From NCBI GenBank assembly GCA_900708905.1, contig CAADRB010000018.1:1373668-1437667 (forward strand): a stretch of 64,000 nucleotides of DNA, written 5' to 3'. The translations under genes and the position numbers were made by a program. Of this stretch, positions 39,926 through 53,390 are shown in pieces. Each line of letters begins with the position of its first letter. Position 1 is the stretch's first letter. The stretch comes from Hymenolepis diminuta (lineage: Eukaryota > Platyhelminthes > Cestoda > Cyclophyllidea > Hymenolepididae). The notes beneath the pieces were generated by a model that ran no database searches, had not been told where the DNA came from, and saw nothing but the letters and a program-made list of their open reading frames with translations.

Positions 39926-41839
39926 TCAAAGCTAATAATGTCTTAGAGGCTAACACGATACAAATCCCTTTTCTAAAAAAAAACAGGAGGATAAAGACTT
40001 AAGCTGGACTACTGGTGTGTTAGCCAAATGCAGAGAAATAACAAAAGAAAAGAGAGCGTTAAAAGATAATACGATAAATAAGCGTGTTATAAACGTTCGT
40101 GTAGTATATATGGACGCAAATATGTGGAAAACAGGATGAAATATTGCACGTGGGACGATGATGTGACTTCTAGGACAAGCAGACCCATGGGTTATCGTTT
40201 GAGTACTGAAAAACGCCCATTACGTTCAATAATTTATAAGCGGAACTTAAGGTTGCTAAACAATTTTCTTATAACAGGTATTTGTCTTAGTAATAACGCT
40301 GGAAATCTAAAATAATGAATGATCATTTTAACAGATATTTTTAAAATATTATTTATGAATAAAATGAATTATATAGGGAAATTGGAAATAAACTCTATAT
40401 TTGGACCTACAGATGATTAGTTATTTAAGAATTCGCTAAGCTATCGGAGCTCTGCGAAGTTCTGCAACTGGTGGACTGCGTATAAAGTCGAAATTAAATC
40501 ATGTTCAGATTGGCAAAAAGATAATTAAAACTGAAATGCGAAACTTAAGGGGCTGTAATTTAATCAAGTCCCAAGTAGTTAAAAGTAACTGCGGGTAAAT
40601 ATTTATGAACAGTTCAAATCTCAAATTAGTCATTTACATTTAAGAGGAACCTCTCCTACTATATGCCTAGCTTTCTCAAAAAATTGACGATTCTTTAGTG
40701 GTTTTCAAACAGAACAGCCTAAGACCCTCAAACTCACCGCATCAAGATCTAATGCAAGCAACTCACCATTCCGAGACACTTGAAGATACCAAACTATTAG
40801 TCTATTTGGATAATGAATAAGAGTATTGACTAGCAACGAAGCACCTCCCTGAAAATCCGGCCTTTCTCTCACAGCCTCCTGTCAATGGGGGAGTACTTTT
40901 GTAGGTGCAGAGTACTTTCTGTGTTTTCACAAATTTGGATTATTTTTAAACTACCATTCATTATTTATCGTGAGAAAATATGTGGAAACATCATGTGTAC
41001 TTTGCTCATGGTCCTTTTTATAAAAGATGATAAGAATAATATGCTTCCATATAATATACTTTAAATATACTTCCATAAACTTATGATTTTAATTAGTTTT
41101 GAATTATCATTCCGTAGTGATTCAGTAAAGTAATTAAAATCACCTTCCATATTTTTCTATTAATATGAGGTGAAAAAATTAACAAAATTATAGCTCATTA
41201 ACGGTAAATCATAAAATTGTACGCACAGATGGAGCATATGATAATATAAAACAGAATATGTACATAGTCACTTTTGAATCTGTATCATCCCGTTAATGAA
41301 ACGAGCATTTAGACCTGATAAGTGCCAAGATTATTTGTAATTAAAGCTAGGTCACTGGCTAATGAATACATTGTTGATGATCCGGCGTTTAGTAATTACT
41401 CCGTTGCTCAAATCAAATCTTCAGAAAAATTTCCGCCAAAATTTATCGCTGAAAAGTGACAAAATGAGTCCCTTCTGCAAATTATTAAGAAAATAATTGT
41501 TAGGTGGATGAATAATGTGACAGTTATGGAGGGGTTAGTGCATAAGTATAAAAATAAAACGTATTTCAACTGAAGATAAAATATTGCATTTAGTTCCACT
41601 TTTAATAAAGATTGGGCAAGACCAACCAAGAAAATTTGGATGTGCCAGTCGCATATGCAAAAAACTCTTTGTTATTCGTCCTTTCTACTATATTTTAATT
41701 TAATTTTGTATAACCTTAGAGATAACTGATAAAATCAGCCCTATAAAGAAGGGAAGTCATGCAGACGATGCGCAGCTACATACTGGTGCTCTAAAAAGTG
41801 AGGGATAAATCTCTCCGTGTCTCCGAAATTTTCATCCTA
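39926..41839. other. Sequence between two LTR-like copies, no coding remains recognised
   Basis: If copies 1 and 2 are the two LTRs of one element, these 1.9 kb would be its internal region. I see no gag, protease, reverse transcriptase or integrase motif on either strand. It is either an extremely decayed or non-autonomous interior, or simply host sequence between two solo LTRs. Confidence 0.4.
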
Positions 41840-42365
41840 CGTCATCAATAATCTTTGAGATTTAATTATCTCGTCCTCATAGTGGTGCTTGAAATTTTAA
41901 CCTTACTGTAACCCCAGGGTCACTGCGAGTAAACATCGTGTGTCCTCAAGTGGTCTATTTTATCGATCGGAGTAAGCTAATTAAGTGTATCTCGAATGGT
42001 CGTTGCAGTTACACAGTTTCACCTCAGTGATGTTCGGAACCAGTCCTTCTGTTCTTCTTACAACCATCCCATTTGATTAAAAGTACACACGCAATTACGT
42101 TCTCATGCGCGTTCTCATCCGAGTGACGAATATAAATTGCCTTTCAATGCACACATATATGAGGGAGGGGAGACGCGTAGACTTCCACTCGTCTGACACG
42201 TCTCCCTACGCTGCCTTCTAATCCCCTTCCTTTCTACCTCCCTCAATTCTCTCACCCTTTTGGAAGTCTCTATTGCGGTTCATTCAATACATCTTGGTCT
42301 AATCAACTCTTGGTGTTCTGCTTTACCATTGCTCTTAGTCCTTACTCAAACTACAACAAAAGCGA
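41840..42365 (+). repeat. LTR-like repeat, copy 2
   Basis: Second copy of the 39480-39925 repeat in direct orientation. It ends with GCGGTTCATTCAATACATC and CTAATCAACTCTTGGTGTTC, the latter block also present exactly in the copy at 56570-57010. It includes GAGGGAGGGGAGACGCG and a long C/T-rich tract (42175-42260) that fits an LTR U3/R region. Confidence 0.6.
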
Positions 42366-43590
42366 TGCGTAGAGAAAGTAAGGTGAATTAATCGATAACA
42401 GCAGGAGTTCCGCAAAAACTAATTCAACTTATTGCATTAAATTAGATCCAAATGATCATTTAAATCAATAAAATGAATAATCATTAAAATTTCCTTGTTT
42501 TAACTTATTTAGAACCCTAAACGTATTCGTACAGGCACAAAATAAAGTACCAGAATGAATAGATATTTTATTGATACACTAACACATAAGTATCACAGAG
42601 ACATAATATCTTTTAAAATTTATTAGTCTGATAACCAAATTTGAAAATTTCCCGATTTTATCGACATTAACAATAATTTCATTAAAGTAGTACCTATAAA
42701 GCGTCTGAGGAATTTGATTTACATACTACTAAGGCAAAATAATAGTATTATCGTTTTCTTAAGTATTCCGGCTGATTACTAAGCTATGTTCGAATACTAT
42801 TGTATCAGATTTAAAACATAACGGAGGAATGGAAACGAACATAATAAAACTGAATGACCCTTCAATGAATACGAGATAATGCATAGTAAAGAATATGTGT
42901 ATGTTTCCATTATCATGATTGTCAAGGGATTATATGGGGAAAGGGAATGAAGTTAATGCATGCCCTATATAGATACCAGGTAACCATGGTTGCAAGATAA
43001 TAATGACGCATGGTTTTTTTATTTTGACAGAGTAAAGACAAAAAGTCAATAATAATAGGACTCAATGGGGAATAAATTTCACCATTATGTGGCTCCACTT
43101 TAGTTTTATTTATAGAACATCTGAAATTTCATGCCGTTTGTTATCAACCACCGATATTCACTAAAATTATTACATTTTTGTTAATTATTTTAGAGCGATC
43201 GCCATAATTAGGCAATCTACATGCTTTTCGACAAGTAGGAAATAAATTTTATTAATAACCGCATCGTATTGATAACTTCGTGCAATACATTACATAGAAT
43301 CGCCTTTATTAAATCACGTCGTATAAAACCGAGTTTCTGATTCTCTTTTTTTCAAAACTAGAAAAAACAATGAGCTCTGTTTTTAGTGCTCAAAAGAATC
43401 ATTTAATACGAAATTAGGGTACACTTTGAGTGAACTCTGGCGAGCATTGCTAAATCGGGTCATACAATCCTAACTATAAATAGCTACCCCAAAAATTCAG
43501 TGGTCGCTCGATAAATTCTTTTTCTTCTTTATCTATCATACGTATGTAAACTGATTTGTGAAAAGCAGAATTATGAAAATGCAGATACAC
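42366..43590. other. AT-rich stretch, no gene seen
   Basis: No open frame with splice context, no recognised motif and no second copy of a repeat was noticed here. Confidence 0.45.
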
Positions 43591-43596
43591 GCAAAC

Positions 43597-46500
43597 CTTC
43601 ACTCTTGTGAACCAATATCTGCAACTCTCATCTAAGCTCCTCTATATTTGGATTTTGACTGAATAAAATAACCCTAAAAAGGCAAGCCTTGGAAGCATAT
43701 GCACCAACTTTAATAAGCTGTACATGATGAAATATTATTAAAAGGTTTACTCTTATTTTATTCAACTTACCAGTTACCCAACGCCTAATTATAGCTTCAC
43801 TCTCAGGCACCTCATCTAACTTCTATAGTTTTTTATTTAGTGACACTCGAGCTCCATTAGACCTCAAATTATTGTAGCCATTAAATTGTGTAAGTTATTA
43901 TCAGATATCCCATTTGAATTACAACAATTATAAAGGTAAAAATTGATGGTTCCGAAAAATATTTACTGCATATCCTTCAGAATTTCCACATTCAAATAGC
44001 TGAAACACCCATATGCGTATTTATCCAACAAAATCATTGTTCAAGGAGTACTTTCTAATTATGAAAAGAAACTACTATCAAGATAATTTCATTAACAGAG
44101 TTAGTGACTCCTAAGTGGCACGCACGATGTTTCCGAAATTTATTTTAAGAATTGACCTTCCATATTGCCGAAGATATATTCAAAGTATTAGGAACAATAA
44201 TAAATGCATTTGATTCAAATTTTTAGGTAATATTCTTCGAACAAATATAGAGCAGACAAAGAGTGTTCTATGTCTTTTGCATTAATTATTAACTTTGACA
44301 TTTAATTTCTCCATGAGTGACCTTTGACGATGGAGTTACTGCTCTTCTGTCGCAATAATCGCCAAGGCTTCCAGCACACAGGTTCCGCATACCTAAAGTT
44401 TTATAAAAAAATAACAGTAATAGAAACGCCACATATCTGAATGTTACTTGAGTACATGTGTTGGCTATTTCCTTACCTACACATTTTTTGGGACATAGTT
44501 AACTTCAGTAATAAATAGATTGCAACCTTCGATAATTTCATTATGAATTCCCGCCTGATATACTGGCTTTAATTATAATATAGAAATTACAGATGACGTA
44601 CTATTTATGCAATATCAGAAGCAATCCTCTGCTCTCCACGGCTGCCCAAGTTATATCGAGCAATCAGATAATTAAGAGAAAGTTGATTGACTCAAATAGG
44701 GAACTAATCAATAAAGAGGATGAGTCAAAATGTTATTTTAAGTCATTCCAAACTGTAAACTGCCTAGTTTACTAGGCATAATACCGTCACTGTCAACCTA
44801 TTCATATTAAATTTCATATAATTGACATATATAATTTTTCGTTGAAGCCATTCGAATAAATTATAGAGTGGAGTTAATAAAAATAGAAACTCTTCCAGTA
44901 TATTGCGGGATTAACTCAGCTATTAAACATTCCTGTTCTCTCCCCCGTAGTTGATTTCAAGCTTAATAGAAAAGGGACCTACGTCTAACCGCCTTTTGCC
45001 ATTAAGAATATAATATTACAACATTCTTTGTCTCCTACATATTTCGTTCATAACGCAGATCGAAGTAACTAGAAAAGCAATAAATTAGCCTGTTTTCTCA
45101 GTGAGTAACTGCTAAAGCAAAAACATTGTTCTAGATAAAGAAGACATCTCATTATCATTTTAAACAGAAAATGCATGTGAGGAGATCACGCATATTTCAT
45201 TGCGCTGCTTATGATGCTTAAGCCCTTTAAACTGCCTAATAAGTCACTAAATAGCCGTCAATTGCGTATCCCTTATTCTTCTTTGAGATGAGTGAATTCT
45301 TCTCTGATAAAGAGCAAGCAATCTACATCTATTGCTATGCAATTTCATTCTCAAAACGTCGGCTCCTTAAAAGCAGTAATTCAAATGAACAACTTTAGGA
45401 GAAATCTAGAACTTTCTTTCAAACTTGGTATTGCTAAATACAGAGCATGAAAGTATTCTATAAATAGACAACAAGCTCTATGTCTTTCACATCCGATACG
45501 TCATTAAAATGGGACATTGGAATATAATATCATTTTGTATTTCTTCTAAATAGGTGATTCTATAATCCAATATTTGAACCAAAGAAGAATCTTGATATCT
45601 GACTTTATTACATACATTTATGGCTTCATAAATATATGCCATATTCCTGGTTTCATCTCCTACTGGACTATTTTGCTATTTTGCAAGTTTAGATGACTAT
45701 TTACAATTAAGACTTGCAAAAGTTTATGTTGTTATTATGGATAACAATATATTTATGCGGTAGCTCCTCAACCATTCGCAATTTTTGCCAGGGTAAAATA
45801 AAGTTTGATTTAGATATTTGAGAAGAAGCATTTTTAAACAGTTCTCTAGAAAGCATTCGAATTTATATGATAACAGCATATGTTCCTAATTTTCAACTAA
45901 TAAAATAATACTCCACATACTGAACTTTCTCTTCCGAAAATCGCAGTATTAAACCTGTTTTCACAACTATTAGACATACAAGCTCTGCAAATAAACAATT
46001 TTTTTCAGATGTTTCGATCGTAAATGTTGAGGATTTAAAAGTTATAATATAGTAGACTACTTTCCAATAGGTTACAGCCTTTTGCGTTTGCATAAGATTT
46101 CGTTTTAATACTGTGCTCTCTTCTGTTTTTCAGAATCAGATGTGGCAAATACTTTATAACAATGATCACAAAAACCTAATATGTTTATTACCTCAGAATT
46201 CAACGTTTATTGATTCTGAAGCACGATTATTCAATCAATCCCTACTTCAGGGAAAAAGTGTCGCATCTACTCTTTAAACCGATTACTTATTTTGCCATTG
46301 TAACTACTGGTCACTATCATTTTACTTTATTTAAATATTTCGGGAGAATTTGAAAAATAAGAATATCATTTTTAACTTGTTTCACATGCTATGCATGTGT
46401 TGTCACCTATGAGAAACAATATTCTGTCTAATTAACAGTCGAAAATATGCACTTGCCTGAATGTTTAAGTGTACTAATGACTTAAACAAATGAACAAGTA

Positions 46501-46995
46501 ATCTAAATTTCAGTATACCCCACTGCAAATTTAAATTTAATAAATTTTGGCTTTTATGAATTTGTTTTCCAACTATGGCTCTATAGGGTAAGCAGATTAG
46601 GTTCACTGATTAGAGTGCTACATATGGCGAAATATCAAAGTACAATGCATCAAATGATTTTGTAATGAGGCAAATCTTTAACGTGCGAAAACATAAAATT
46701 CAAATAGGGTTTTTGGCTATCGAAGTGGAGATAGCAGTTAATTCTTAGTCAGGTTTATAACCATGTCTGGAAGACAGGAAACGCAATATGCAAAGTTAAA
46801 AAAATGTCTTCTATTTCAAGTGGGAGATACTACTAAATGACCATTTAGTAAGTGATTAATTTAGTGTGATAACATGGGTTCTCTTCGATAACTGACGGAT
46901 TTTTCCGACTTTTCTCAGTCTCGCCACAGAACAAAAGATGAATTTGTGAACTTACCTAAAACCGAATTAACAGCATCACCCAAGGTGATAATGCA
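43597..46995 (-). other. Scattered candidate exons, possibly the N-terminal part of the Integrator 7-like gene
   Basis: Short open segments with acceptor and donor signals on the minus strand: 46995-46956 (CIITLGDAVNSVL, donor GTAAGT), 45365-45248 (ADVLRMKLHSNRCRLLALYQ), 44392-44340 (VCGTCVLEALAIIATEE, helix-like), 43822-43771 (KLDEVPESEAIIRRWVT, donor GTAAGT) and 43641-43597 (RSLDESCRYWFTRVK). ADVLRM resembles ADVFRVGNN of human INTS7 as I recall it, and the second resembles its first HEAT helices. Codon phases between these segments do not all match, so exons are missing or some calls are wrong. Confidence 0.3.
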
Positions 46996-46999
46996 CTAT

Positions 47000-48097
47000 T
47001 TGAAAAAGCCATGGAATTACGCTGCTAACCAAAAAGCCAGAGATGAATGAAACCCTATTCCAGAGAAGATTAACTACCATTCCAGATTAATTCAACTGAA
47101 AATCGGAAGAACAATTGAATAGGTCTACTGAGTTAGTACAAAAAAGAGACTGATTCTTTACGATATTCATTTAGCACGTAAAATTAACAGATGGTCTAGA
47201 TAGAAGTTAACTAATGAGTCCGATATAATGACTTGAGTAAAATTCATACAAATTTTGTTTGTCAATTAGGTCACAAGTGATCCGTTTGGGTGTGATAAAA
47301 AAAATGTCATATTTTTTCCAAAAATAGGGTCGACCTTATTAAATCTATAAATTTTCAAACAAGTGACATCTCAAAAAGACAGTCAACCTTGGCGAAACGT
47401 TTGAAAATGGCTTATTTTGACCATGAAAATGACACAAATCTTTAAACTATGTTAACGTCATAAAAACACTGATAGCCATTAAGGAATACCGAATTAAATT
47501 TGCTGCTGAAAAGATGTTAGTAATATAGCATCTGGGTAGAGTACGCTTTAGTTAATGCATGTAAATCTTAATAAATCAGTCCCCATCTACTTGAATGCTT
47601 ACGAAAAATTCCATTGAGTAACGGTGATAACGTGTTTTTTCATTGCCGACGACTTCTCGCGGAGGTATTTGTAGGCGTAAACACCATCTAACCTCAGACC
47701 ATGAGATGGAAATTCAACTGGATTTACTGGCATTGGCAAAGCGGAGATTTTAAATCACAGCTATTTACGACTACCTTTAATCAAACTAAAATAAGTATTA
47801 GAAATTACACCGTTAAATGTACTTGAATATTTCTAACGGAGGGAATGAGTAAACAAAATATCCTTGTAAAACAAAGGCCATAGGTATAGAAATTGTGTTT
47901 ATTCAATGATTGTCATAAGGTTACTTCACTAAAAAGACCGCACCGGTATGAAGATTAAAAATATACCTCACAATAAAGCAAAGTCTGTTCGAAAGCAATT
48001 TTGGAAAAAAAGCTTCATACAGAAAACGAAAGCACAAATAACTGTAAAATTACATAAAATGTATTTGACAAATAGATACAATACTATACATTATGAT
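47000..48097. other. AT-rich stretch downstream of ENY2, no gene seen
   Basis: Only short open frames without motifs. It should hold the 3' UTR of ENY2 (below 48098), though I saw no AATAAA in the sense orientation close to its stop. If the Integrator 7-like gene begins near 47 kb, its 5' region and the ENY2 3' end lie here in the same orientation. Confidence 0.4.
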
Positions 48098-48501
48098 TCA
48101 TTCGGGGTCGTCTCCATTGTCGCCATTTTCCTTGGGTAGAAAATTGCGGATAGCATCTACCAGTTCTTTTTTGACGGAATCAGGAATGTTTTTGCGGGCA
48201 ATTGGAGTCAACTCGGTAACGAGATCATTCACTGTAACATACGTCAGACCTCTATTTGTTATCAGTTCTAAAAAATAACACAAAGTAAGAGGATCAAATC
48301 GAACAATAAAAAATACCTTTGCAGTGAGTCTTAAGATCTTCTCTCCAGCCACACTCTAACAACCTGGTTCTTAGCAAATCCTTCAATTTGTCACGCTCAC
48401 CAGTGGCAATTAATTGCTCATGCAGATACTTTCTGACTCTAGCACAATCTCTAAATCAAAATAATCACTGAAAATTCAAAGTACTGAGAAGCCGTAGACA
48501 T
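48098..48501 (-). CDS. ENY2: Transcription and mRNA export factor ENY2 (Sus1), 3 exons, 106 aa
   Basis: Exons 48501-48485, 48450-48317 and 48267-48098 join in phase to 106 codons plus TGA. Motifs follow human ENY2 (101 aa) closely: LIATGERDKLKDLLRTRLLE, CGWREDLKTHCK, GLTYVTVNDLVTELTP and IPDSVKKELVDAIRNFL. The protein is a small helical hook. It belongs to the deubiquitinating module of SAGA and to TREX-2 at nuclear pores, linking H2B deubiquitination and transcription to mRNA export. The first intron is only 34 nt and falls after five codons; the second is 49 nt. The tail (GDNGDDPE) is an acidic extension not in the human protein. The start is the only ATG that splices in phase. It is divergent from ELP5 with 354 bases between start codons. 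Identification is secure. Confidence 0.96.
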
Positions 48502-48855
48502 TTCCACTGAAACTGACTGGTACAGAATCGAATTTTCCGGTCCTTGGTGTAGTTCAAATAAACTACTTTCATAAATTACAATTGCATGTTTTCGTAAAAT
48601 TTATACGCATTTTCTTCCTGTAATTTAACTTTATAATTTTATTTAAAATGAGAAAAATTTATAAAATTTCTGCTTTACTGCGTTTTTACAAATATTGTCT
48701 GAGAAAATCTGTACTTATGTCCTTGAAAATTATCCTCTTCACAGTTGCGCTCAAAGCAAATTATTGTTCGTGTGGTTGCATTTGCTATTAATGTATTTAC
48801 TACTCTAATAGGCAAAGATTTGTTGTTATTATTAAACTAAGCTTCCATAAATAAA
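48502..48855. promoter_or_regulatory. Short head-to-head promoter region for ENY2 and ELP5
   Basis: Only 354 bases lie between the two start codons, so both promoters and 5' UTRs must share them. The stretch is AT-rich. I see no clear TATA box or initiator that I would defend. A bidirectional promoter is inferred from the arrangement alone. Confidence 0.6.
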
Positions 48856-49779
48856 ATGGCGGTGCCTTCAACTCATCTTTTTGACATACTGAATGGAACC
48901 AAGCTTTCGTCACTACTGCTCATTGAAGAAACCATACCCAAATCTTCCCATTCTTTCATTTGGCCGACTCTGCTAAAGCGTTTGAGTGATAAGTACAAAA
49001 TTTTGATTGTTTATACTGAGCTGCCTGGAACTAAATCTCCGTATGTCATACCATCTTCCGCTGAAATAATATCCTTTTGGGACTTCGAAGAGGTTCCGAA
49101 TTTCTTTAAAGCAATTGAGAATAGAATCTCCGGCTCGCGTTCTTGGGTGATTTTATTCGAAAGCCTTGATGCTCTTTTGAATTCATGTCCTTCTGATAAG
49201 GATATTTGTGATTGGAGTCGTCTAATATCATCATTTTTATATTTTCTTGCTACTTACTCATCAGTGGCCACAGTTGTTTGTACATTGAATCTCTATACTT
49301 GTAGTGATGGGGAAATTACCTGTGCTAGTGAAAGCGTGAGCAGAGTTTTCGAGTCTTTAGCCTCTACTTGTGTTCGTTTAAGCTCCAAATGTATTCAAAC
49401 TCAAATTGATGTCTCATTTTGGCATCGCAGAACTCTTGACTCTGTTTGTAAAGCCATTCGCATGTTTCCTGAGATTCCTCCTACCAATAAGCCAGCTATC
49501 TCTGGACGCTGTCGTTTGAAGTTAGATTCTCCAGCTGGTGTAATTGTTAGTTGTTTGAGTATGGTAACTCAGATGGAGAAGACAACTGAAGAAGTTATGC
49601 CTACCTCTTCCTTTAAACTCACTGTGACAGAAGAGGAAATGAAGGCCAAGCAGAAGGTTGTGTTGCCTTATACATCTGCAATCAATGCTCCAATCGCATC
49701 AGAGATGAAAATTAATTATGAGCCGGATGAATTTGATGACATTGATGATGAGGATCCTGATGATGACCTTGATATTTGA
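48856..49779 (+). CDS. ELP5: Elongator complex protein 5, single exon, 307 aa
   Basis: An uninterrupted frame of 307 codons from ATG (context AAAATGG) to TGA. The C-terminal third is the most telling: MPTSSFKLTVTEEEMKAKQK, then VVLPYTSAI, INYEPDEFDDIDDEDPDDD and a final LDI. This order (PTSSFNL..T..E..A....LPY...Y.PD..DD.D..DPDDDLDI) is typical of the Elp5/IKI1 family. Residues 15-150 alternate hydrophobic strands and helices (LSSLLLIEETI, YKILIVYTELP, SWVILFESLDALL, VATVVCTLNLY), consistent with the RecA-like fold without a P-loop known for ELP5. It forms the Elp4-5-6 ring of Elongator, needed for modification of wobble uridines in tRNA. It is intronless, unlike its neighbours. Confidence 0.87.
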   Translation: MAVPSTHLFDILNGTKLSSLLLIEETIPKSSHSFIWPTLLKRLSDKYKILIVYTELPGTKSPYVIPSSAEIISFWDFEEVPNFFKAIENRISGSRSWVILFESLDALLNSCPSDKDICDWSRLISSFLYFLATYSSVATVVCTLNLYTCSDGEITCASESVSRVFESLASTCVRLSSKCIQTQIDVSFWHRRTLDSVCKAIRMFPEIPPTNKPAISGRCRLKLDSPAGVIVSCLSMVTQMEKTTEEVMPTSSFKLTVTEEEMKAKQKVVLPYTSAINAPIASEMKINYEPDEFDDIDDEDPDDDLDI

Positions 49780-52700
49780 GTGATATTTGTATTTCTACTT
49801 ATTTGTATGTAAGTAAACGCGTTTATATAATAGATAATTTTTGTTCATTAATATAATACGGTAGTTTGTTGTCAAACAGTTATATCTTTACTATTTTGGA
49901 AGTAATGTTAAGAGTTTCTGATTCTGTTGAATTGGTAAGATTAAGATTGGTTATTAATCTACTTTGGAATACGTTGAATGTGTGCGCCCTGTGAAAGAAA
50001 GTAATTTTTCAAAGTTTAAGAATCCCAATCACCTTAATGGATGAGTTTTGCCACACTCGACCTGGGCGGTGGGAGGGCACCCTGGAGGTGCTGTTATAAG
50101 AGAAACTTGTACCCCATTATCCATCATGTTGACGGGATTTATTGGATTCTATTTGCCACCCATGTAACTTGGTGTGTATGAATGAACATATTTTATATGG
50201 CCTTCGACTTGGTACGTTGACAACCACGTAACCGCCAGTGATATTCTTTGCACACTCTAAATTTGTAATAACACCTAACAATGGAGTATTTAAACAAAAA
50301 TTGGAATTCATTATAATTGTAAAATATTAATCTCTTAGTTGTAAGTTTTTGTAAGAGTACGATTCTCCCATGCCTACTCAATGGTAGCAAGTCTGGTTTC
50401 TGCTTCCATAATCTATCTGCTAAATAGATATCGTTAGGATTGAGTTGACTCAGACCTGAGAGAGAAAGACTATACTGACCATACCATTCAAGATTAGTCA
50501 TTAAATAGCCGGGGTTTTATATACAAATACAAGTTGTTCCCATATTGTTGACTTTTGGAGATCAAAACACGGTCACACTGATGAAGGGCTTTAGCCCAAG
50601 TTGAGTTGTAGAGAACGATGATGAGGTTGGTGGGCGACTGGGGTAAAAACTACAGGAAGTGATTTTCCTGTGGTAAAACATAGATACTTAAGCTATAAGC
50701 TTTGTTTTGTCAGCTTTCTATCATAAATGTTTCTGGATTACTCTTCAAGTTCAGCCGAAATGTCGTACTAGGTGGTTTTCAATATATTGAATAACACATT
50801 TCAAATATTTAAGTTGATAATAAAGCGGATAGAACGATTTTGGGTAAATAGTTGGCAGAATACGAACGTCAGTATAAGCCTTGTCCTTGAACTTTTATGA
50901 GATTTTAGTAGGTTTCCTAAGCAACTATGCATTTTTTATATGGTTGCAGTGTTGTTTATTTTAATGCGCAATTCAAATCTAAATACTTAATTTAAAATGT
51001 TTTGGGTTTTACAACTAAAAACAGTCTTGTACAATATTTTTAAGCAAATTTTTTTCGAAAAATAGGAGTTGATTCTTATTGACGAAATATTCATGACATT
51101 TTGATTAGACACGGTTTGGGTTTTCTCTGAATTTTGTTTATGACGGTCATTCACTATGTACTAAAATCAGAATCTCTATACTTATCAGTCTAATTCTTAG
51201 AGTGGCTCAAGGTGACATCAGACACAGCACGTTCTATTTTCAACTTCCCAATCGCCCCGTGTTTGTCTTCAAACATCCAGCGAACCCTCCCCCCACACTG
51301 TCTTTTAGCTTTGTCCGAGGTCTTTGTCAACCCAATATCCTCCACCCAGTTTCCCTCCATTTGCAGTTCTTCTTACCAGCTTCTACTATCAGCATCTCAC
51401 CTACCTACGGTGCTTGTAGCCTCTCTCTCTCTCTCTCTGTTACTTTTCATTAGAGAAATATCCTTCAGGAGTTTTTTTCGATACTATTTTTACCTCTACG
51501 TCTCGTGACCTTAGTTCTACCCAGTTTGAACTGGTAATCCTTCCGTCCTATTCTACAACAAGCATTTAAGGATGAATAAACGAGAATAGGATATTTTAAT
51601 CCCATACGCCGTTCATTTGCAGATTTATTTTAAATGTGTCTAATATATAGGTCAGACGGACTATATTCGAAATTTTGCCAACTTAGAAAAGTGGATAATC
51701 GAATCTCGATTTCTGTTATTCCTTCAAAAGCGGTACCCACGTATGATTTCAGATTTGCTTTCGACACAACTACTATAGTATAGAAGTAACCTTCTATCGT
51801 ATTCAAACTTTTGATGACTGAGTTCATACAGAGTCCAAATGTTCCTTTCTAAATGTGTTACTTCACACCTCGAGGCTTCATTTGTATAACAGAAATTAGT
51901 TGCTCGTTTTAGCTATTGCCTGAAATTTACATTCAATAAAAGGTTCCTTCAAAAGATACAAATGAACTGATTCTCTCTGACAGCTTTATGAGAATGTGAT
52001 ATTTAGTTTCATATGTGCTCTAAATTAGTCAGAATAAAGCAATGATAATCATAGTGGTAGTGAATCTTATGGTCTTATATTATGCTCCAAATTTTACGAA
52101 CATCTCAATCTTATACGGTTGTGTGAAATTCAAAATGCAAATATAGAGCCGAATGAATGTGCCATTTTATTCATTTGGAAAAGACACTGATATGGTTAAC
52201 TTATTTGAATTGACGAACGGCTGAAGTAAAAAAACGTATTTTGATTCATTATATAAGAACTGCTCTAAGTGGGAAACATTACCAAGAATAACAAAAAATT
52301 CAATATTTTATTTGGCCTTGACGCAAGAGAAGCTGTTAGTGATGAAAATTGACTTCTAAAATGCAAATTCATGTGATTCTTACATTCCAAAACTTTTTAT
52401 TTGCCGAATAATCGAAGTTTATAGTTATCCAGAGCCATTTATTAACACGCGTAAATTAAAGTGTAACATCTAGCCGACCAGTGCTATAATATGATTAATA
52501 TTACATCTGCGACATTCAACGTTGGTTTTTTGTAAAGAATTGTTATATCTCTTGCTTGCCGACACATTTAAAGATCTTAGTTCTTCTGAGGTCACAATCT
52601 AAAATCTTGTATTAGCTTGAACCCTTCATCAAAGACAAGCATAAAACAGCAAACTTATCACTAATATTTGTTCCCTTGTAATAAACAAAATATTGTCAGT

Positions 52701-53390
52701 CTTAGTTCTCTTTCCTTCGAGTTTCGGATAGTCGGACTGTAAACAGTAATTGGGTCAAATGATTTAAGATCCAAGCGGATTATATTAAATGGAAGTTAAC
52801 AAGGAAAATGTACCCCTTAAGAGCTTCAGCTAGAATAGAAGTGAATATTACAGGGCAAATACATATATTAAGTATGAGCATTAAAACCAATCATTTATAA
52901 TGTAATTAGAATCGGAAAAATGCTTCCATTGAAAGAAGACTTTTCCTTCAAAATCATAATATAAGTTTAAAATAATTCCAAGTCCATTTAGCAAAAAACA
53001 TTCACTTCGAGTTAAAAGTAGAAGTAGGGAAATTTGGAAATTCTCCAAATTCATAACCGATCTGACTTAGTCAGTGCATTTGGCCGCTGCGCTTATTGGG
53101 TAGGAATTGACAAGGAGCACAGACAGAATAAATACAAAATAAGTGTAGCAATATTAATGGTCAAAACAGCAAGAATGATAATTTATCAAGCTGTGGAAAT
53201 GAAAGCTTAAGTCTTCGAGTGAGAAAAAATACGGTTGTTTAATAGGTAGTAGGAATATTCATTCCATAAAAATACAAATGACAAACGGGCCAATAGCCCC
53301 CTGCTAGCAAAATGATGACTGGTCATACATGAACTGACATGTTATAATTACCACTTATTATTTCTTTAACTAGGTAAAGGTATATATATC
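49780..53390. other. Downstream of ELP5: no firm gene
   Basis: Two coding-like but unassigned minus-strand frames are present: 50193-50501 (102 codons, containing LSQLNPNDIYLADRLWKQKP) and 51630-51827 (65 codons, containing GTAFEGITEIEIRLSTFLSW). A less AT-rich patch near 50040-50120 and a C/T-rich patch at 51230-51440 look like repeat-derived sequence. I could not connect any of these into a gene. Confidence 0.35.
51421..51438. repeat. CT dinucleotide microsatellite
   Basis: Nine CT units in a pyrimidine-rich patch (51230-51440). The patch resembles the C/T-rich tracts of the LTR-like repeats, but the rest of the family signature is missing. Confidence 0.9.

Noticed and set aside
48093..48278. 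61-codon plus-strand frame
   Set aside because: Antisense to ENY2 exon 3, which is conserved.
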